Origin: Tritonibacter aquimaris
GTDB lineage: Bacteria > Pseudomonadota > Alphaproteobacteria > Rhodobacterales > Rhodobacteraceae
Direction of reading: 5' to 3'
Length of the DNA: 64,000 nt
NCBI RefSeq assembly: GCF_009617595.1
Contig: NZ_WIXK01000005.1
Coordinates: forward strand, 1-64,000
Shown here: positions 18,242 through 26,910 of the stretch, piece after piece
How positions within the stretch are numbered: the stretch's first letter is position 1
Layout: each line of letters opens with the position of its first letter
Program-made: the position numbers and the translations under genes
Notes under the pieces: generated by a model
Told to the model about the DNA's origin: nothing
Database searches by the model: none
The model's input: only the letters and a program-made list of their open reading frames with translations

Positions 18242-21148
18242 ATGTGCGCCGAAACACCTGACTACAAAGACACGCTGAACCTGCCCAAGACCAATTTCCC
18301 CATGCGTGCGGGCCTGCCCAAACGTGAACCAGCCTGGCTGGAACGTTGGGAAAAAATCGGCGTTTATGACCGTCTGCGCGAAAAAGAGGGGCGGACGCCT
18401 TTCACGCTGCACGATGGCCCCCCCTACGCAAACGGCCACCTGCATATCGGTCACGCGCTGAACAAAACCATCAAGGATATGATTGTGCGCTCCCATCAGA
18501 TGATGGGATTTGATGCACGCTATGTTCCAGGCTGGGATTGCCACGGTCTGCCGATCGAATGGAAAATCGAAGAGCAATACCGCAAAAAGGGTAAAAACAA
18601 AGACGCCGTGGATGTGGTGGAATTCCGTCAGGAATGCCGTGCCTTTGCTGATAAATGGGTAAATATCCAGCGCGAAGAGTTCAAACGCCTTGGTATCGCG
18701 GGCAATTGGGAAGATCCCTATCTGACCATGAACTATCACTCTGAGGCGGTGATTGCCGATGAGTTCATGAAGTTCTTGATGAACGGCACGCTTTATCAGG
18801 GCTCAAAGCCTGTGATGTGGTCGCCAATTGAAAAAACCGCTCTGGCCGAGGCCGAGGTGGAATATCACGACAAGGAAAGCTTCACCATCTATGTGAAGTT
18901 CAAAGTCACCAACGCAGATCACAAACACGCGGGCGCTTATGTGGTGATCTGGACCACGACCCCTTGGACCATGCCATCCAACAAGGCGGTGGTTTATGGC
19001 GAAAACGTTGCCTACGGTCTTTATGAAGTCACCGGCACCCCGGATGAGTGCTGGCTGAAAGTGGGTGAAAAATACCTGCTGGCTGACAATTTGGCGGCAG
19101 ATGTGTTCAAACGCGCGCGCCTTGCGGAAGATCAATACACCCGCGTTGCCGATGTCCCAGTATCTGAGCTGGAAGGTGTGGAACTGTCCCACCCGCTTGC
19201 AGGGGCCGAAGGCAGCAATGGCGAATGGGATGACATTCGTGATTTCCGCGCCGCCGAGTTTGTCACCGATACCGAAGGCACCGGTTTTGTCCACTGCGCG
19301 CCGTCCCACGGTATGGAAGAGTTTGAGCTCTACCGCGATCTGGGCATGCTGGAGCAGGTCATCACCTATAACGTGATGGATGACGGTGGTTTCCGCGCGG
19401 ATCTGCCGTTCTTTGGTGGCAAATACATCCTGAACCGCAAAGGCGGCGAGGGTGATGCCAACAAAGCGGTGATCGACAAGCTGGTTGAAGTTGGTGGCCT
19501 ATTGGCGCGTGGCAAGATCAAACACAGCTACCCGCATTCCTGGCGCTCCAAAGCACCGATCATCTATCGCAATACTCCACAGTGGTTTGCTGGGGTGGAC
19601 CGCAAGCTTGATGATGGTATGGGCGAGATGGGTGACACCATCCGCACCCGCGCGCTGCGTTCCATTGACGAGCTGGTAAAGTGGACGCCACAGACCGGTC
19701 GTAACCGTCTGTATTCCATGATCGAATCCCGTCCGGATTGGGTATTGTCGCGCCAGCGCGCATGGGGTGTGCCGCTCACTTGTTTCACCAAGAAAGGTGT
19801 GTTGCCGACGGATGCGGATTTCCTGCTGCGCAACGAAGAGGTCAACGCGCGCATTATCGCAGCCTTCGAAGAGAAGGGCGCGGATGTCTGGTATGAGGAT
19901 GGGTTCAAGGCCAAGGTGCTTGATGGTGTGGTGAACCCGGACGATTACGATCAGGTGTTTGATGTGCTGGATGTGTGGTTTGATTCCGGCTCTACCCATG
20001 CCTTCGTGCTGCGTGACCGCGAAGATGGCACCGAAGACGGCATTGCTGATGTCTATATGGAAGGCACCGATCAGCACCGCGGCTGGTTCCATTCCTCGCT
20101 GTTGCAGGCCTGCGGCACCAAGGGGCGTGCACCATATAAAAACGTTGTGACGCATGGGTTTACCCTGGATGCCAAGGGCATGAAAATGTCCAAATCCCTG
20201 GGCAATACCATTGTGCCGGATGAAGTCGTTAAACAGTATGGCGCAGATATTCTGCGGCTTTGGGTTTCGCAGGTGGATTACACCGCCGACCAACGGATTG
20301 GTCCGGAAATCCTGAAAGGCACCGCTGACAGCTATCGCCGTTTGCGCAACACCATGCGCTTCATGCTGGGGTCGTTGGGCGATTTCAAAGAAGAGCAGCG
20401 CGTTGCACCGGAGGACATGCCCGAGCTTGAGCAATGGGTGCTGCACCGCCTCGCCGAGCTCGACCACACCGTGCGTCAGGGCTATAAGGCGTTTGATTTC
20501 AATGGGGTGTGGCAGGCGATCTTTAACTTTGCCACCGTTGATATGTCGGCGTTTTACTTCGATATCCGCAAGGATGCGCTGTATTGCGATGGTGACACAT
20601 TGAATGCACGTGCTGCGCGCACCGTGCTGGACCTGTTGTTCCATCGCCTGACCACCTGGTTGGCACCGGTTCTGGTGTTCACCATGGAAGAGGTCTGGTT
20701 GGAACGGTATCCGGGTGATGACAGCTCGGTGCATCTGGTGGATATGCCCGATACCCCGCGCGATTGGCTGAATGAGCCGCTGGCCGCGAAATGGGCAAAG
20801 ATCCGTCAGGCGCGCCGCGTGGTGACAGCCGCTTTGGAAGTGCAGCGGACCGACAAGGTCATCGGGTCCTCGCTAGAGGCCGCGCCCGTTGTGCATGTGC
20901 GTGAAGCGGAACTGTTGGAACAACTGCAGTCGGTCGAGTTTGCAGATGTTTGCATCACCTCCGACATCAACCTGAGCAATGATCCAAGCCCGGCAGAAGC
21001 GTTCCGCATGCCGGAGGTGGATGGCGTTTCGGTGGTGTTTGAAAAGGCCGAGGGGGAGAAATGTCTGCGCTGCTGGAAAATCCTGCCAGATGTGGGCAAT
21101 TTCGGCTCTCCTGGGCTGTGTAAACGCTGTGATGATGCGATTGGTTAA
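18242..21148 (+). CDS. ileS: Isoleucyl-tRNA synthetase
   Basis: A 968-residue class I aminoacyl-tRNA synthetase that charges tRNA-Ile in the cytosol. The ATP site is HIGH at residues 68-71 and KMSKS at 648-652 (GMKMSKSLGN). The editing (CP1) domain lies between, for example around WTTTPWTMPSNKAV. The C-terminus has the zinc-binding pairs C941/C944 and C960/C963 (EKCLRCWK ... GLCKRC), marking the bacterial type with a complete C-terminal zinc domain. AAGGA sits nine bases before the ATG. Expression may be controlled by the Ile-rich leader and hairpins immediately upstream. A terminator follows. Confidence 0.98.
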   Translation: MCAETPDYKDTLNLPKTNFPMRAGLPKREPAWLERWEKIGVYDRLREKEGRTPFTLHDGPPYANGHLHIGHALNKTIKDMIVRSHQMMGFDARYVPGWDCHGLPIEWKIEEQYRKKGKNKDAVDVVEFRQECRAFADKWVNIQREEFKRLGIAGNWEDPYLTMNYHSEAVIADEFMKFLMNGTLYQGSKPVMWSPIEKTALAEAEVEYHDKESFTIYVKFKVTNADHKHAGAYVVIWTTTPWTMPSNKAVVYGENVAYGLYEVTGTPDECWLKVGEKYLLADNLAADVFKRARLAEDQYTRVADVPVSELEGVELSHPLAGAEGSNGEWDDIRDFRAAEFVTDTEGTGFVHCAPSHGMEEFELYRDLGMLEQVITYNVMDDGGFRADLPFFGGKYILNRKGGEGDANKAVIDKLVEVGGLLARGKIKHSYPHSWRSKAPIIYRNTPQWFAGVDRKLDDGMGEMGDTIRTRALRSIDELVKWTPQTGRNRLYSMIESRPDWVLSRQRAWGVPLTCFTKKGVLPTDADFLLRNEEVNARIIAAFEEKGADVWYEDGFKAKVLDGVVNPDDYDQVFDVLDVWFDSGSTHAFVLRDREDGTEDGIADVYMEGTDQHRGWFHSSLLQACGTKGRAPYKNVVTHGFTLDAKGMKMSKSLGNTIVPDEVVKQYGADILRLWVSQVDYTADQRIGPEILKGTADSYRRLRNTMRFMLGSLGDFKEEQRVAPEDMPELEQWVLHRLAELDHTVRQGYKAFDFNGVWQAIFNFATVDMSAFYFDIRKDALYCDGDTLNARAARTVLDLLFHRLTTWLAPVLVFTMEEVWLERYPGDDSSVHLVDMPDTPRDWLNEPLAAKWAKIRQARRVVTAALEVQRTDKVIGSSLEAAPVVHVREAELLEQLQSVEFADVCITSDINLSNDPSPAEAFRMPEVDGVSVVFEKAEGEKCLRCWKILPDVGNFGSPGLCKRCDDAIG

Positions 21149-21170
21149 AGCCGTCACTGTATGATCGGTT

Positions 21171-21199
21171 AAAAGAGCGCTCTGTTGGGCGCTCTTTTT
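21171..21199 (+). terminator. Rho-independent terminator of ileS
   Basis: A perfect 10-bp stem, aaaagagcgc (21171-21180) with gcgctctttt (21189-21198), an eight-base loop and a run of five T at 21195-21199. It follows the ileS stop by 22 bases. Confidence 0.92.
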
Positions 21200-21215
21200 G
21201 TTCTGAGTTACGCGG

Positions 21216-21234
21216 GGAGATTAATTCTCCTTTT
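21216..21234 (+). terminator. Weak second terminator-like hairpin
   Basis: ggaga (21216-21220) and tctcc (21226-21230) flank ttaat and are followed by four T. It is short, and lies 17 bases after the strong ileS terminator; it could be a back-up or chance. Confidence 0.35.
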
Positions 21235-21389
21235 AGTTGTTTTTACTGCCACAGTTTGAAGTGGCTGATCTCGATTAAGCCACAAAATGTTGACCGATTC
21301 ACAAGCATTGGTTAAAAAACCCTTAACAAAATGCAGATTTTCTGTGGCAACTCGCAGTCTGGGTGCCAACTATCGGGGGGTAGTTTTTA

Positions 21390-22526
21390 ATGCCAAAGCA
21401 ATTGAACGATGTTGATAGTGATGCTGCCGCAAAGCCGGTTTCTACCGGTGGCGTACAAGTAAAAAGTGTTTCCGCAACTGGAAATATCAAAATCTCGCTA
21501 AAACCTGTGCCGGAGGCGAAGTCGCCCAACGCAAAGGCTGAACTCCGTTCGGCACAAGTGGAAAAGCAGCCCGTCGACGCGGGGCAGCAACCTCCATTGC
21601 GTGCTGCAAAGCCTGCAGCAAAAAATAAATCTGCTGCCAAAGTGCAAAAGCCGCAGATCGCTGCCACATCGAAACTTGCTTCTGCAAGCGCGCAGGGCGA
21701 AGCAAATCTGCCCAATCCCGTCGCGTCGCGGTCCTCATTAAAGCCGCTGGGACTGACAGCCGCCGTTCTTGGTACCGTCGCGCTGAGCCTGGGTGTGATG
21801 CAATTCGCCGGTGGCTCTGACGCGCAAGACGTTGCCGTTGCTGCGCCCGCGACTGCTGCGCCAGCCGTGCAAGCGGATGTGGTGACAGCTCAGGTTGATG
21901 CAGATAAAGCCGCGATTGTTGCGCCTGTTCAGGCTTCTGTTGCGGGCGCGAACGGCGATGTTACCGCCGAAGCCATTGCAGCTGCTGTGGCCAAGCTTGC
22001 CCCTTCTCAAACAACTGCTGAACCCGCGCCGCGCGTCGATACAGCCAATGACGACGTGTTTGAGAAAGCCGCTTTTGCGTCGGCGTCGCTGTTTCAGGCA
22101 AGCCCCAAAGAGATCTGGGAGCAGGAGCGTGCTGAGGCAGATCGGATTGAACCCGTTGCCGCAGCGCCCAAAACAGTCTCTGCGCCGCATGTAAGCACCG
22201 CGCAAAAGCTTGCACTGGTGAGCTATCTTTCTGCTTTGCCAGATGGACCTGAAGCACAAGAGCAGGCGTCGGCACTGACACAGAAAATGACCAGCGGCAC
22301 CTTGGCTGCGTTGAGCAAGCCAAAAACAGAAGCGGTAAAAGACGAACCCATCTATATCTTTGATCTGGTTGTTAATGCATTGGCCGAAGGGCGTACCGAG
22401 GCTGAGCTTGATCAGCTGATCAACGAAACCTATGCCGCAGGGCGCGTGACCGTGCCATCCAGTTTGATCCTGGCGGATGGGCGCGTCGACAGCCAAACCA
22501 TACTTGTCTTGTTTGCAGGTAAATAA
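21390..22526 (+). CDS. Ala/Lys-rich single-pass membrane protein, unknown function
   Basis: A 378-residue protein with a long disordered, Lys/Ala/Pro-rich N-terminus (about 1-118), one membrane helix (about 119-140, GLTAAVLGTVALSLGVMQFA), a second Ala-rich low-complexity stretch (about 145-225) and a more ordered C-terminal region (about 260-378) containing EPIYIFDLVVNALAEGRTEAELDQL. The helix predicts a cytoplasmic basic tail and a periplasmic C-terminus. GGGGGG lies about nine bases before the ATG. No family is recognised. The two LysM/binding-protein genes follow in the same direction after a hairpin, so a shared cell-envelope role is conceivable. Confidence 0.7.
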   Translation: MPKQLNDVDSDAAAKPVSTGGVQVKSVSATGNIKISLKPVPEAKSPNAKAELRSAQVEKQPVDAGQQPPLRAAKPAAKNKSAAKVQKPQIAATSKLASASAQGEANLPNPVASRSSLKPLGLTAAVLGTVALSLGVMQFAGGSDAQDVAVAAPATAAPAVQADVVTAQVDADKAAIVAPVQASVAGANGDVTAEAIAAAVAKLAPSQTTAEPAPRVDTANDDVFEKAAFASASLFQASPKEIWEQERAEADRIEPVAAAPKTVSAPHVSTAQKLALVSYLSALPDGPEAQEQASALTQKMTSGTLAALSKPKTEAVKDEPIYIFDLVVNALAEGRTEAELDQLINETYAAGRVTVPSSLILADGRVDSQTILVLFAGK

Positions 22527-22532
22527 GACTTA

Positions 22533-22558
22533 GGCCAGCACCCTATATGGGGCTGGCC
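22533..22558 (+). terminator. Terminator-like hairpin
   Basis: ggccag (22533-22538) pairs with ctggcc (22553-22558), with ccc/ggg continuing inside after a two-base bulge. Only a scattered T-rich stretch follows (ctcctcatatctttt), so termination would be partial. Confidence 0.5.
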
Positions 22559-22627
22559 CTCCTCATATCTTTTGAAAACGAATATGCGGTGTCTGCGCAC
22601 CGTGCTGCCTTGCCTTAGGGAGACATC

Positions 22628-23707
22628 ATGAAGAATTTTGTAGCTGCTGCGACGCTGGGATTAGGAATTCTGGCCGCACAGGGAGCCGCAGCGCAGAGCT
22701 GTGGCGGCGTCTATACAGTGCAATCAGGCGACAGCTTGTCGGTGATTGCCGATCATCTTTATAAGGATGTTGGCAAGTGGAGCGCTATCCACACCCAAAA
22801 CATCAGCACAATCGGCCCGCGCCCTAATGCGATCCGTGTTGGCATGAGGCTAAATATTCCCTGTATTGGTGGCTTGCCAACAGGATTGGAAGGCGGCCGT
22901 GCAATTAGTGAGGCCACCCCCGTGGCGGCGCAGCCGGTGCAGATTGCGGCAGGGAATGCAGCGGTCAGACATAAGATCAACCTCCTTACCGGAGACGATT
23001 TTAAACCGTTTTCAGGCAAAGATCTTCACAATGGCGGCTTAATCACTGATCTGGTGAACTCCGCAATGACGGCAGCAGATCCAGAGCGGGGGTTCGCAAT
23101 CCACTGGGTTGATTCCTGGGATTCCCATTTTGATCCGCTGTTGTCGAACGCGTTGCTGGATATTGGTTTTCCCTGGTATCGTCCGAATTGTGATGAGCTG
23201 CCCGACAGCTATCGCTGCGCAAACCTTTATTTCTCGGAGCCGCTTTTTGAGACTCTGACACTGATGTTTGCTGCGGCTGACCGCCCGATTGAGTACAACA
23301 CCGACGAAGACCTTCTCGGCAAGGTGATCTGCCGGACCAAAGGGTATGACACCACCATCTTTGATGAAAACGGTCGTAACCTGCTGCGCGACAATAAAAT
23401 TGAGCTGGTGATCGGCGACACGCATGAGCAGTGCTTTGACATGGTGCTGAATGGCAAGGTCGATGCGCTGGTGCTGAATGAGTTTGGTGGCCGTGACAAG
23501 ATGAGCGAGCTGGGCTTGAACGAAAAAATCCAGATCGTACCACAGCCGATTTCAATTCAGTCGCATTACATCGTTGTGCATAAATCTCACCCTGAGGCCG
23601 ACGCGTTGCTGGCGATTGTGAATGACGGGGTGAAACAGATCCGCGAAAACGGAGAGTACCAGCGCATCGTCGAAGATCACATGGCACGTATCTGGGCCGG
23701 ATTCTAA
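22628..23707 (+). CDS. LysM domain fused to a periplasmic solute-binding-like (SBP family 3) domain, copy 1
   Basis: A 359-residue exported protein. A signal peptide spans about residues 1-22 (cleavage near AAA-QS). One LysM peptidoglycan-binding domain follows at about 28-79 (YTVQSGDSLSVIADHLY to RLNIPC). A linker leads to a type-2 periplasmic-binding-like domain (about 116-355), with LLTGDDFKPFSGK at its start and GFPWYRPNCDE...RCANLYFSEPL in the middle. Two Cys in that segment are shared with the next gene product and could form a disulfide. The fold suggests a cell-wall-tethered ligand binder or sensor; no permease gene is adjacent, so ABC transport is not supported. GGGAG precedes the ATG. 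Confidence 0.85.
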   Translation: MKNFVAAATLGLGILAAQGAAAQSCGGVYTVQSGDSLSVIADHLYKDVGKWSAIHTQNISTIGPRPNAIRVGMRLNIPCIGGLPTGLEGGRAISEATPVAAQPVQIAAGNAAVRHKINLLTGDDFKPFSGKDLHNGGLITDLVNSAMTAADPERGFAIHWVDSWDSHFDPLLSNALLDIGFPWYRPNCDELPDSYRCANLYFSEPLFETLTLMFAAADRPIEYNTDEDLLGKVICRTKGYDTTIFDENGRNLLRDNKIELVIGDTHEQCFDMVLNGKVDALVLNEFGGRDKMSELGLNEKIQIVPQPISIQSHYIVVHKSHPEADALLAIVNDGVKQIRENGEYQRIVEDHMARIWAGF

Positions 23708-23711
23708 GGGG

Positions 23712-24767
23712 ATGGTGATGCAAAAACCTTTGTTAAAATGGATTTTGCGCCTTGGACTGGCCGGGGGGCTTGCACCCTCTGCTGCATTTGCTTTGTGCGA
23801 TGTAAACTATGTGGCCAAGCCGGGTGACAATCTCTTTTCCATTTCCGAGGCGCATTTTGGCGATCGCGAACACTGGAAACTGATCTATGAGCGCAATCAA
23901 CGGATGTTGGCGCAGACGACGGTCATTCCTGGACGCACGCTTTACATACCGTGCCCTGAAGAGGAAAAACCGGCCGTTCCAGTCAAGGTTGAGCCTGCCA
24001 AACCAGCGCCGCAGCCCGCCGGAAATGTAGAGCTGACGCTGCTGACAGGTGGGAGTTATGGCCCGTTTTCCGATCAAAATCTGCCTGCACAAGGCATGGT
24101 CACGGAATTGGTCAATGCTGCCCTGAATGAAGCGCCTTCACCTGTGTCTTACACCATCAACTGGGAAGAGGACTGGACCAAACATCTGTTCCCGCTGTTG
24201 AACCAGAAGACATTTGATATGGGCTTCCCCTGGGTCAAACCAGACTGTGAATTGAACCCGCAAAACGAGCGCTGTGTGAACTTCCACTTCTCAGATCCGG
24301 TGGTGACGGTGCCAGTGATGCTTTTTGTTGAGGCTGACCGTAGCTTTGATTATCGCGGCCCTGAGGATTTGGTTGGCAAAACACTGTGTCGCCCCAATGG
24401 CTATTTCAACCAAGATGCGGATACGACGCGCCGCGCCTGGCTGGATGTGGACAACCTTACTGTTCTGGCCCCAGTGCACCCACGAGAATGTTTTGCGCTG
24501 TTGCAGCGGCACGAGGTCGATGCTGTTGCCATGAACCTATTCTTGGGTGCGGATACGCTGGTTCAGGAAGGTCTGCGCGGTGATGTTGTTCCATTGGAGC
24601 AACCGCTTGCGGAGATTGGCCTGCATGTGGTTATTTCCAAACGCCATTGGCGTGGCACCTCACATCTGTATCGGGTGAATGCGGGGCTGAAAGCCTTGCG
24701 TGAAAATGGTCAGTTCGATGAGATTTTGAACCGTCATCTTGAGCACTTCTGGTCACAGCTGCAGTAA
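23712..24767 (+). CDS. LysM domain fused to a periplasmic solute-binding-like domain, copy 2
   Basis: A 351-residue paralogue of the preceding gene product, separated from it by four bases. A signal peptide (about 1-28) leads to a LysM domain (about 33-81, YVAKPGDNLFSISEAHFGD to RTLYIPC), a Pro/Lys-rich linker and a binding-protein-like domain (about 107-350) with LLTGGSYGPFSDQ and GFPWVKPDCEL...RCVNFHFSDPV matching copy 1. The linker is longer and richer in EEKPAVPVK-type sequence. ATG 23712 or 23718 may be used. The tandem arrangement suggests the two work together or bind related ligands; the ligand is unknown. Confidence 0.85.
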   Translation: MVMQKPLLKWILRLGLAGGLAPSAAFALCDVNYVAKPGDNLFSISEAHFGDREHWKLIYERNQRMLAQTTVIPGRTLYIPCPEEEKPAVPVKVEPAKPAPQPAGNVELTLLTGGSYGPFSDQNLPAQGMVTELVNAALNEAPSPVSYTINWEEDWTKHLFPLLNQKTFDMGFPWVKPDCELNPQNERCVNFHFSDPVVTVPVMLFVEADRSFDYRGPEDLVGKTLCRPNGYFNQDADTTRRAWLDVDNLTVLAPVHPRECFALLQRHEVDAVAMNLFLGADTLVQEGLRGDVVPLEQPLAEIGLHVVISKRHWRGTSHLYRVNAGLKALRENGQFDEILNRHLEHFWSQLQ

Positions 24768-24847
24768 GTGCAGTTCTATAAAAGTGGGCTTGCTGGCTGT
24801 GGCTGGCAGGTCCTAAACGTTTTTTGAATACAGCAGTCGCGCGGCGT

Positions 24848-25204
24848 TTAGGCGTAGATTGCACTTGTTGGAATTGGCCCAGCAAGAACGCCCGAGCGAA
24901 GATCGCGAACGGCTTCGATCATTTTTAAAGTTGGTGACAGATTTGACGGATTGTCCATCCGTGCCCGTACCAATTGCTCCATCGCCATGTTTGCGGGGAT
25001 AAAACGTTCCGTGCGCTGCTCAAAAAGCTGCTGCGCTTTCTGATGAAGCTGCGATTGTCTGGCTTGGTGTTGCTGAGAATAGCTACGTTGATTGACCTGC
25101 GGGCTGTGTTCAGCTGCATTGACTTTGAGCGGAGAGCGGGACTGCGCTACATTGGCAGGTCCCTGGCGCTGGATGCCTTGGGTGTGGTCTGCGATTGTTA
25201 CCAT
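24848..25204 (-). CDS. Conserved-looking small protein, unknown function
   Basis: A 118-residue, Gln-rich, soluble protein. The ATG at 25204 is chosen because GGGAG lies about ten bases upstream; an in-frame TTG further upstream overlaps that site. The N-terminal half is polar and probably disordered (SQQHQARQSQLHQKAQQLFEQR region), while the C-terminal half (MEQLVRARMDNPSNLSPTLKMIEAVRDLR) looks helical. No family recognised. It is transcribed divergently from ogt and converges on the LysM pair. Confidence 0.55.
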   Translation of the reverse strand: MVTIADHTQGIQRQGPANVAQSRSPLKVNAAEHSPQVNQRSYSQQHQARQSQLHQKAQQLFEQRTERFIPANMAMEQLVRARMDNPSNLSPTLKMIEAVRDLRSGVLAGPIPTSAIYA

Positions 25205-25338
25205 TGCTGCGCTCCCGTTCAAAAGGTGTTAACTCTTTTTACGCGAGTTTGTCTAAAATTTGACCGGACACTTTAGGATAGGTGTAACCTCTTCTGGTGG
25301 GGTAGCCTCTGCAAAAGGTACAAAATGGGGTGTGAACG

Positions 25339-25812
25339 ATGACAGCAGAGCGTGAGCAGTACCGAGTTGCATCTGTTGCGACACCGGTTGGGCAGCTGTA
25401 CCTCTCGGAAACTGATGGTTTCATTCATCGGCTTGATTGGCAGGGGCAGGAGCGTGGCCGTTCGGCTGAGCTTGCGGAGGGGGTGGCGCAGATTACGCGC
25501 TACTTCGCGGGGCAGCTGCAAGAGTTTGATCTGCCGCTAAAGCTCAGCGGGTCGAGCTTTCAGCAACGGGTTCAGCAGCTCATGCTCGATATTCCGTTTG
25601 GGGAAACGCGAACTTATGGCGATCTGGCGCAGGAAATCGGTGGGGCGGCCCAGCCGGTTGGAAATGCCTGTGGCGCCAATGCGCTGCCGCTTTTGGTGCC
25701 CTGTCACCGGGTGCTTGGTCGCAATGGGCTGGGTGGCTATTCCGGCGCGGGTGGGGTGGAAACCAAAGTGGCGCTATTGCGCCACGAAGGGGCCGCCGGG
25801 CTGTTGATTTAA
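25339..25812 (+). CDS. ogt: Methylated-DNA--protein-cysteine S-methyltransferase
   Basis: A 157-residue DNA-repair protein that removes alkyl groups from O6-alkylguanine by transferring them to its own cysteine. The active site is PCHRV with C122; the preceding FGETRTYGDLAQEIGG, with its helix-turn-helix, and GNACGANALPLLVPCHRVLGRNGLGGYSGG-type flanks are family-typical. The short N-terminal domain lacks an Ada-type regulatory region. Its stop overlaps the convergent pcs stop by four bases. Confidence 0.95.
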   Translation: MTAEREQYRVASVATPVGQLYLSETDGFIHRLDWQGQERGRSAELAEGVAQITRYFAGQLQEFDLPLKLSGSSFQQRVQQLMLDIPFGETRTYGDLAQEIGGAAQPVGNACGANALPLLVPCHRVLGRNGLGGYSGAGGVETKVALLRHEGAAGLLI

Positions 25813-26501
25813 GTGCGGCTTGGCAGCAGCTGCTGGGTAACACCAACCAGCAGAAGATAGACCGAGGTGATCACAAGCCCCCAATGCGCCCAGCTTTCCG
25901 GATGGAAATCCACCCAGGCAGCCCAACCCGCAAAGAAGGTCCAGGCAAGCGCCATCGGCAGGGACATTGTGCGCCAGCGTTCTGTGCGCACCGGGTGAAT
26001 GAACTTCAGCGGTAGGAACATGGCAACAGCAAGCGCCGTAACCAATATGAGGCTGGTCCAATGGCTGGGTTCAAGCGCAAAGATCACCAAAACCAGCATG
26101 TTCCAGCACCCCGGGAAACCAGAAAAGGAATTGTCCTTGGTCTTCATCCTGGTGTCGGCGAAATACATCGCAGATGCAAAGGTGATGACAATAATCGCCA
26201 CCCATCCAGTCCACCCTGCCATCAGGCCCGACTTGAACAACGCAAAGGCGGGAATGAACACATAGGTGAGATAGTCGATAATGAGATCAAGCAGCACCCC
26301 ATCAAATTCGGGCGCAAAACGACGCACATTATAATGGCGTGCAAGCGGCCCATCGATGCCATCCACCGCAAAGGCCACCACCAGCCAGAGGAACATCAGA
26401 TTCCACTTGGCTTCAACCGCAGCCAGCATGGCCAACATGGCAAAAACTGCACCGGTGGCAGTGAGAAGGTGAACGGAGAGCGCGCGAAATTGAGGTGTCA
26501 T
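25809..26501 (-). CDS. pcs: Phosphatidylcholine synthase (CDP-diacylglycerol--choline O-phosphatidyltransferase)
   Basis: A 230-residue integral membrane enzyme with about eight helices. It carries the CDP-alcohol phosphotransferase signature D47-xx-D50-G51-xx-A54-R55 ... G68-xxx-D72-xxx-D76. The surrounding sequence (FGGVLLDLIIDYLTYVFIPA-like, here starting FDGVLLD) and the later SFSGFPGCWN segment are typical of bacterial Pcs, which makes phosphatidylcholine in one step from CDP-diacylglycerol and choline. The presence of this gene implies uptake or supply of choline and a PC-containing membrane. Confidence 0.93.
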   Translation of the reverse strand: MTPQFRALSVHLLTATGAVFAMLAMLAAVEAKWNLMFLWLVVAFAVDGIDGPLARHYNVRRFAPEFDGVLLDLIIDYLTYVFIPAFALFKSGLMAGWTGWVAIIVITFASAMYFADTRMKTKDNSFSGFPGCWNMLVLVIFALEPSHWTSLILVTALAVAMFLPLKFIHPVRTERWRTMSLPMALAWTFFAGWAAWVDFHPESWAHWGLVITSVYLLLVGVTQQLLPSRT

Positions 26502-26563
26502 CTAACTGTGATGACGAATTTCTGCTGCGGCTGCAAGGGCGAAAGCATTGGATCTTGCGGCGC

Positions 26564-26588
26564 GGTCTCAGCCAAAAAAGGCGAGACC
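26564..26588. other. Stem-loop with a homopolymer loop
   Basis: ggtctc (26564-26569) pairs with gagacc (26583-26588), and inside it gcc (26571-26573) with ggc (26580-26582), closing a loop of six A. It lies between pcs and the small gene at 26610 on the minus strand. The homopolymer is in the loop, not after the stem, so this is not a standard terminator. Confidence 0.4.
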
Positions 26589-26609
26589 CTGCGCCGAAAT
26601 CGACAGTTG

Positions 26610-26804
26610 TTAGTGCAGCACGGCGGCAGCCGGTCGCGCGTTGCACAGCTCAGTTAGGGTGAGGGGGGTGTTTTTGCTGGGGAGTTTGATCAAGCGGCCG
26701 CGCGGTTCACGCAGCGGGCGCGGCAGCGGCGGGGTTGGCGCAGTTGGGGCACCATCGGCCAGTTGCATCAATACGGCAATAGGAACAGGGGTCGAGGGCA
26801 GCAT
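26610..26804 (-). CDS. Small Pro-rich protein, unknown function
   Basis: A 64-residue open frame whose ATG is preceded by AAAGGAA at six to seven bases, a good ribosome-binding site. The product is Pro/Leu-rich with a basic core (PLPRPLREPRGRLIKLPS) and no membrane segment or recognisable motif. It stands between xerC and pcs on the same strand. The ribosome-binding site and coding-like composition are the only support, so its status as a real gene is moderate. Confidence 0.45.
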   Translation of the reverse strand: MLPSTPVPIAVLMQLADGAPTAPTPPLPRPLREPRGRLIKLPSKNTPLTLTELCNARPAAAVLH

Positions 26805-26910
26805 CTGGGATTCCTTTCTGGAAATTGTGCTGCCAGCATGAGCCAGTAAGGTTAATCATGCGCGTAAAATGAGAACGCAATTTACGTTGCATTTTAAAGA
26901 GACTGTTTGC

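Noticed and set aside
19499-20734. 411-codon minus-strand open frame inside ileS
   Set aside because: Fully overlaps ileS catalytic regions; composition and lack of a start signal mark it as a shadow.
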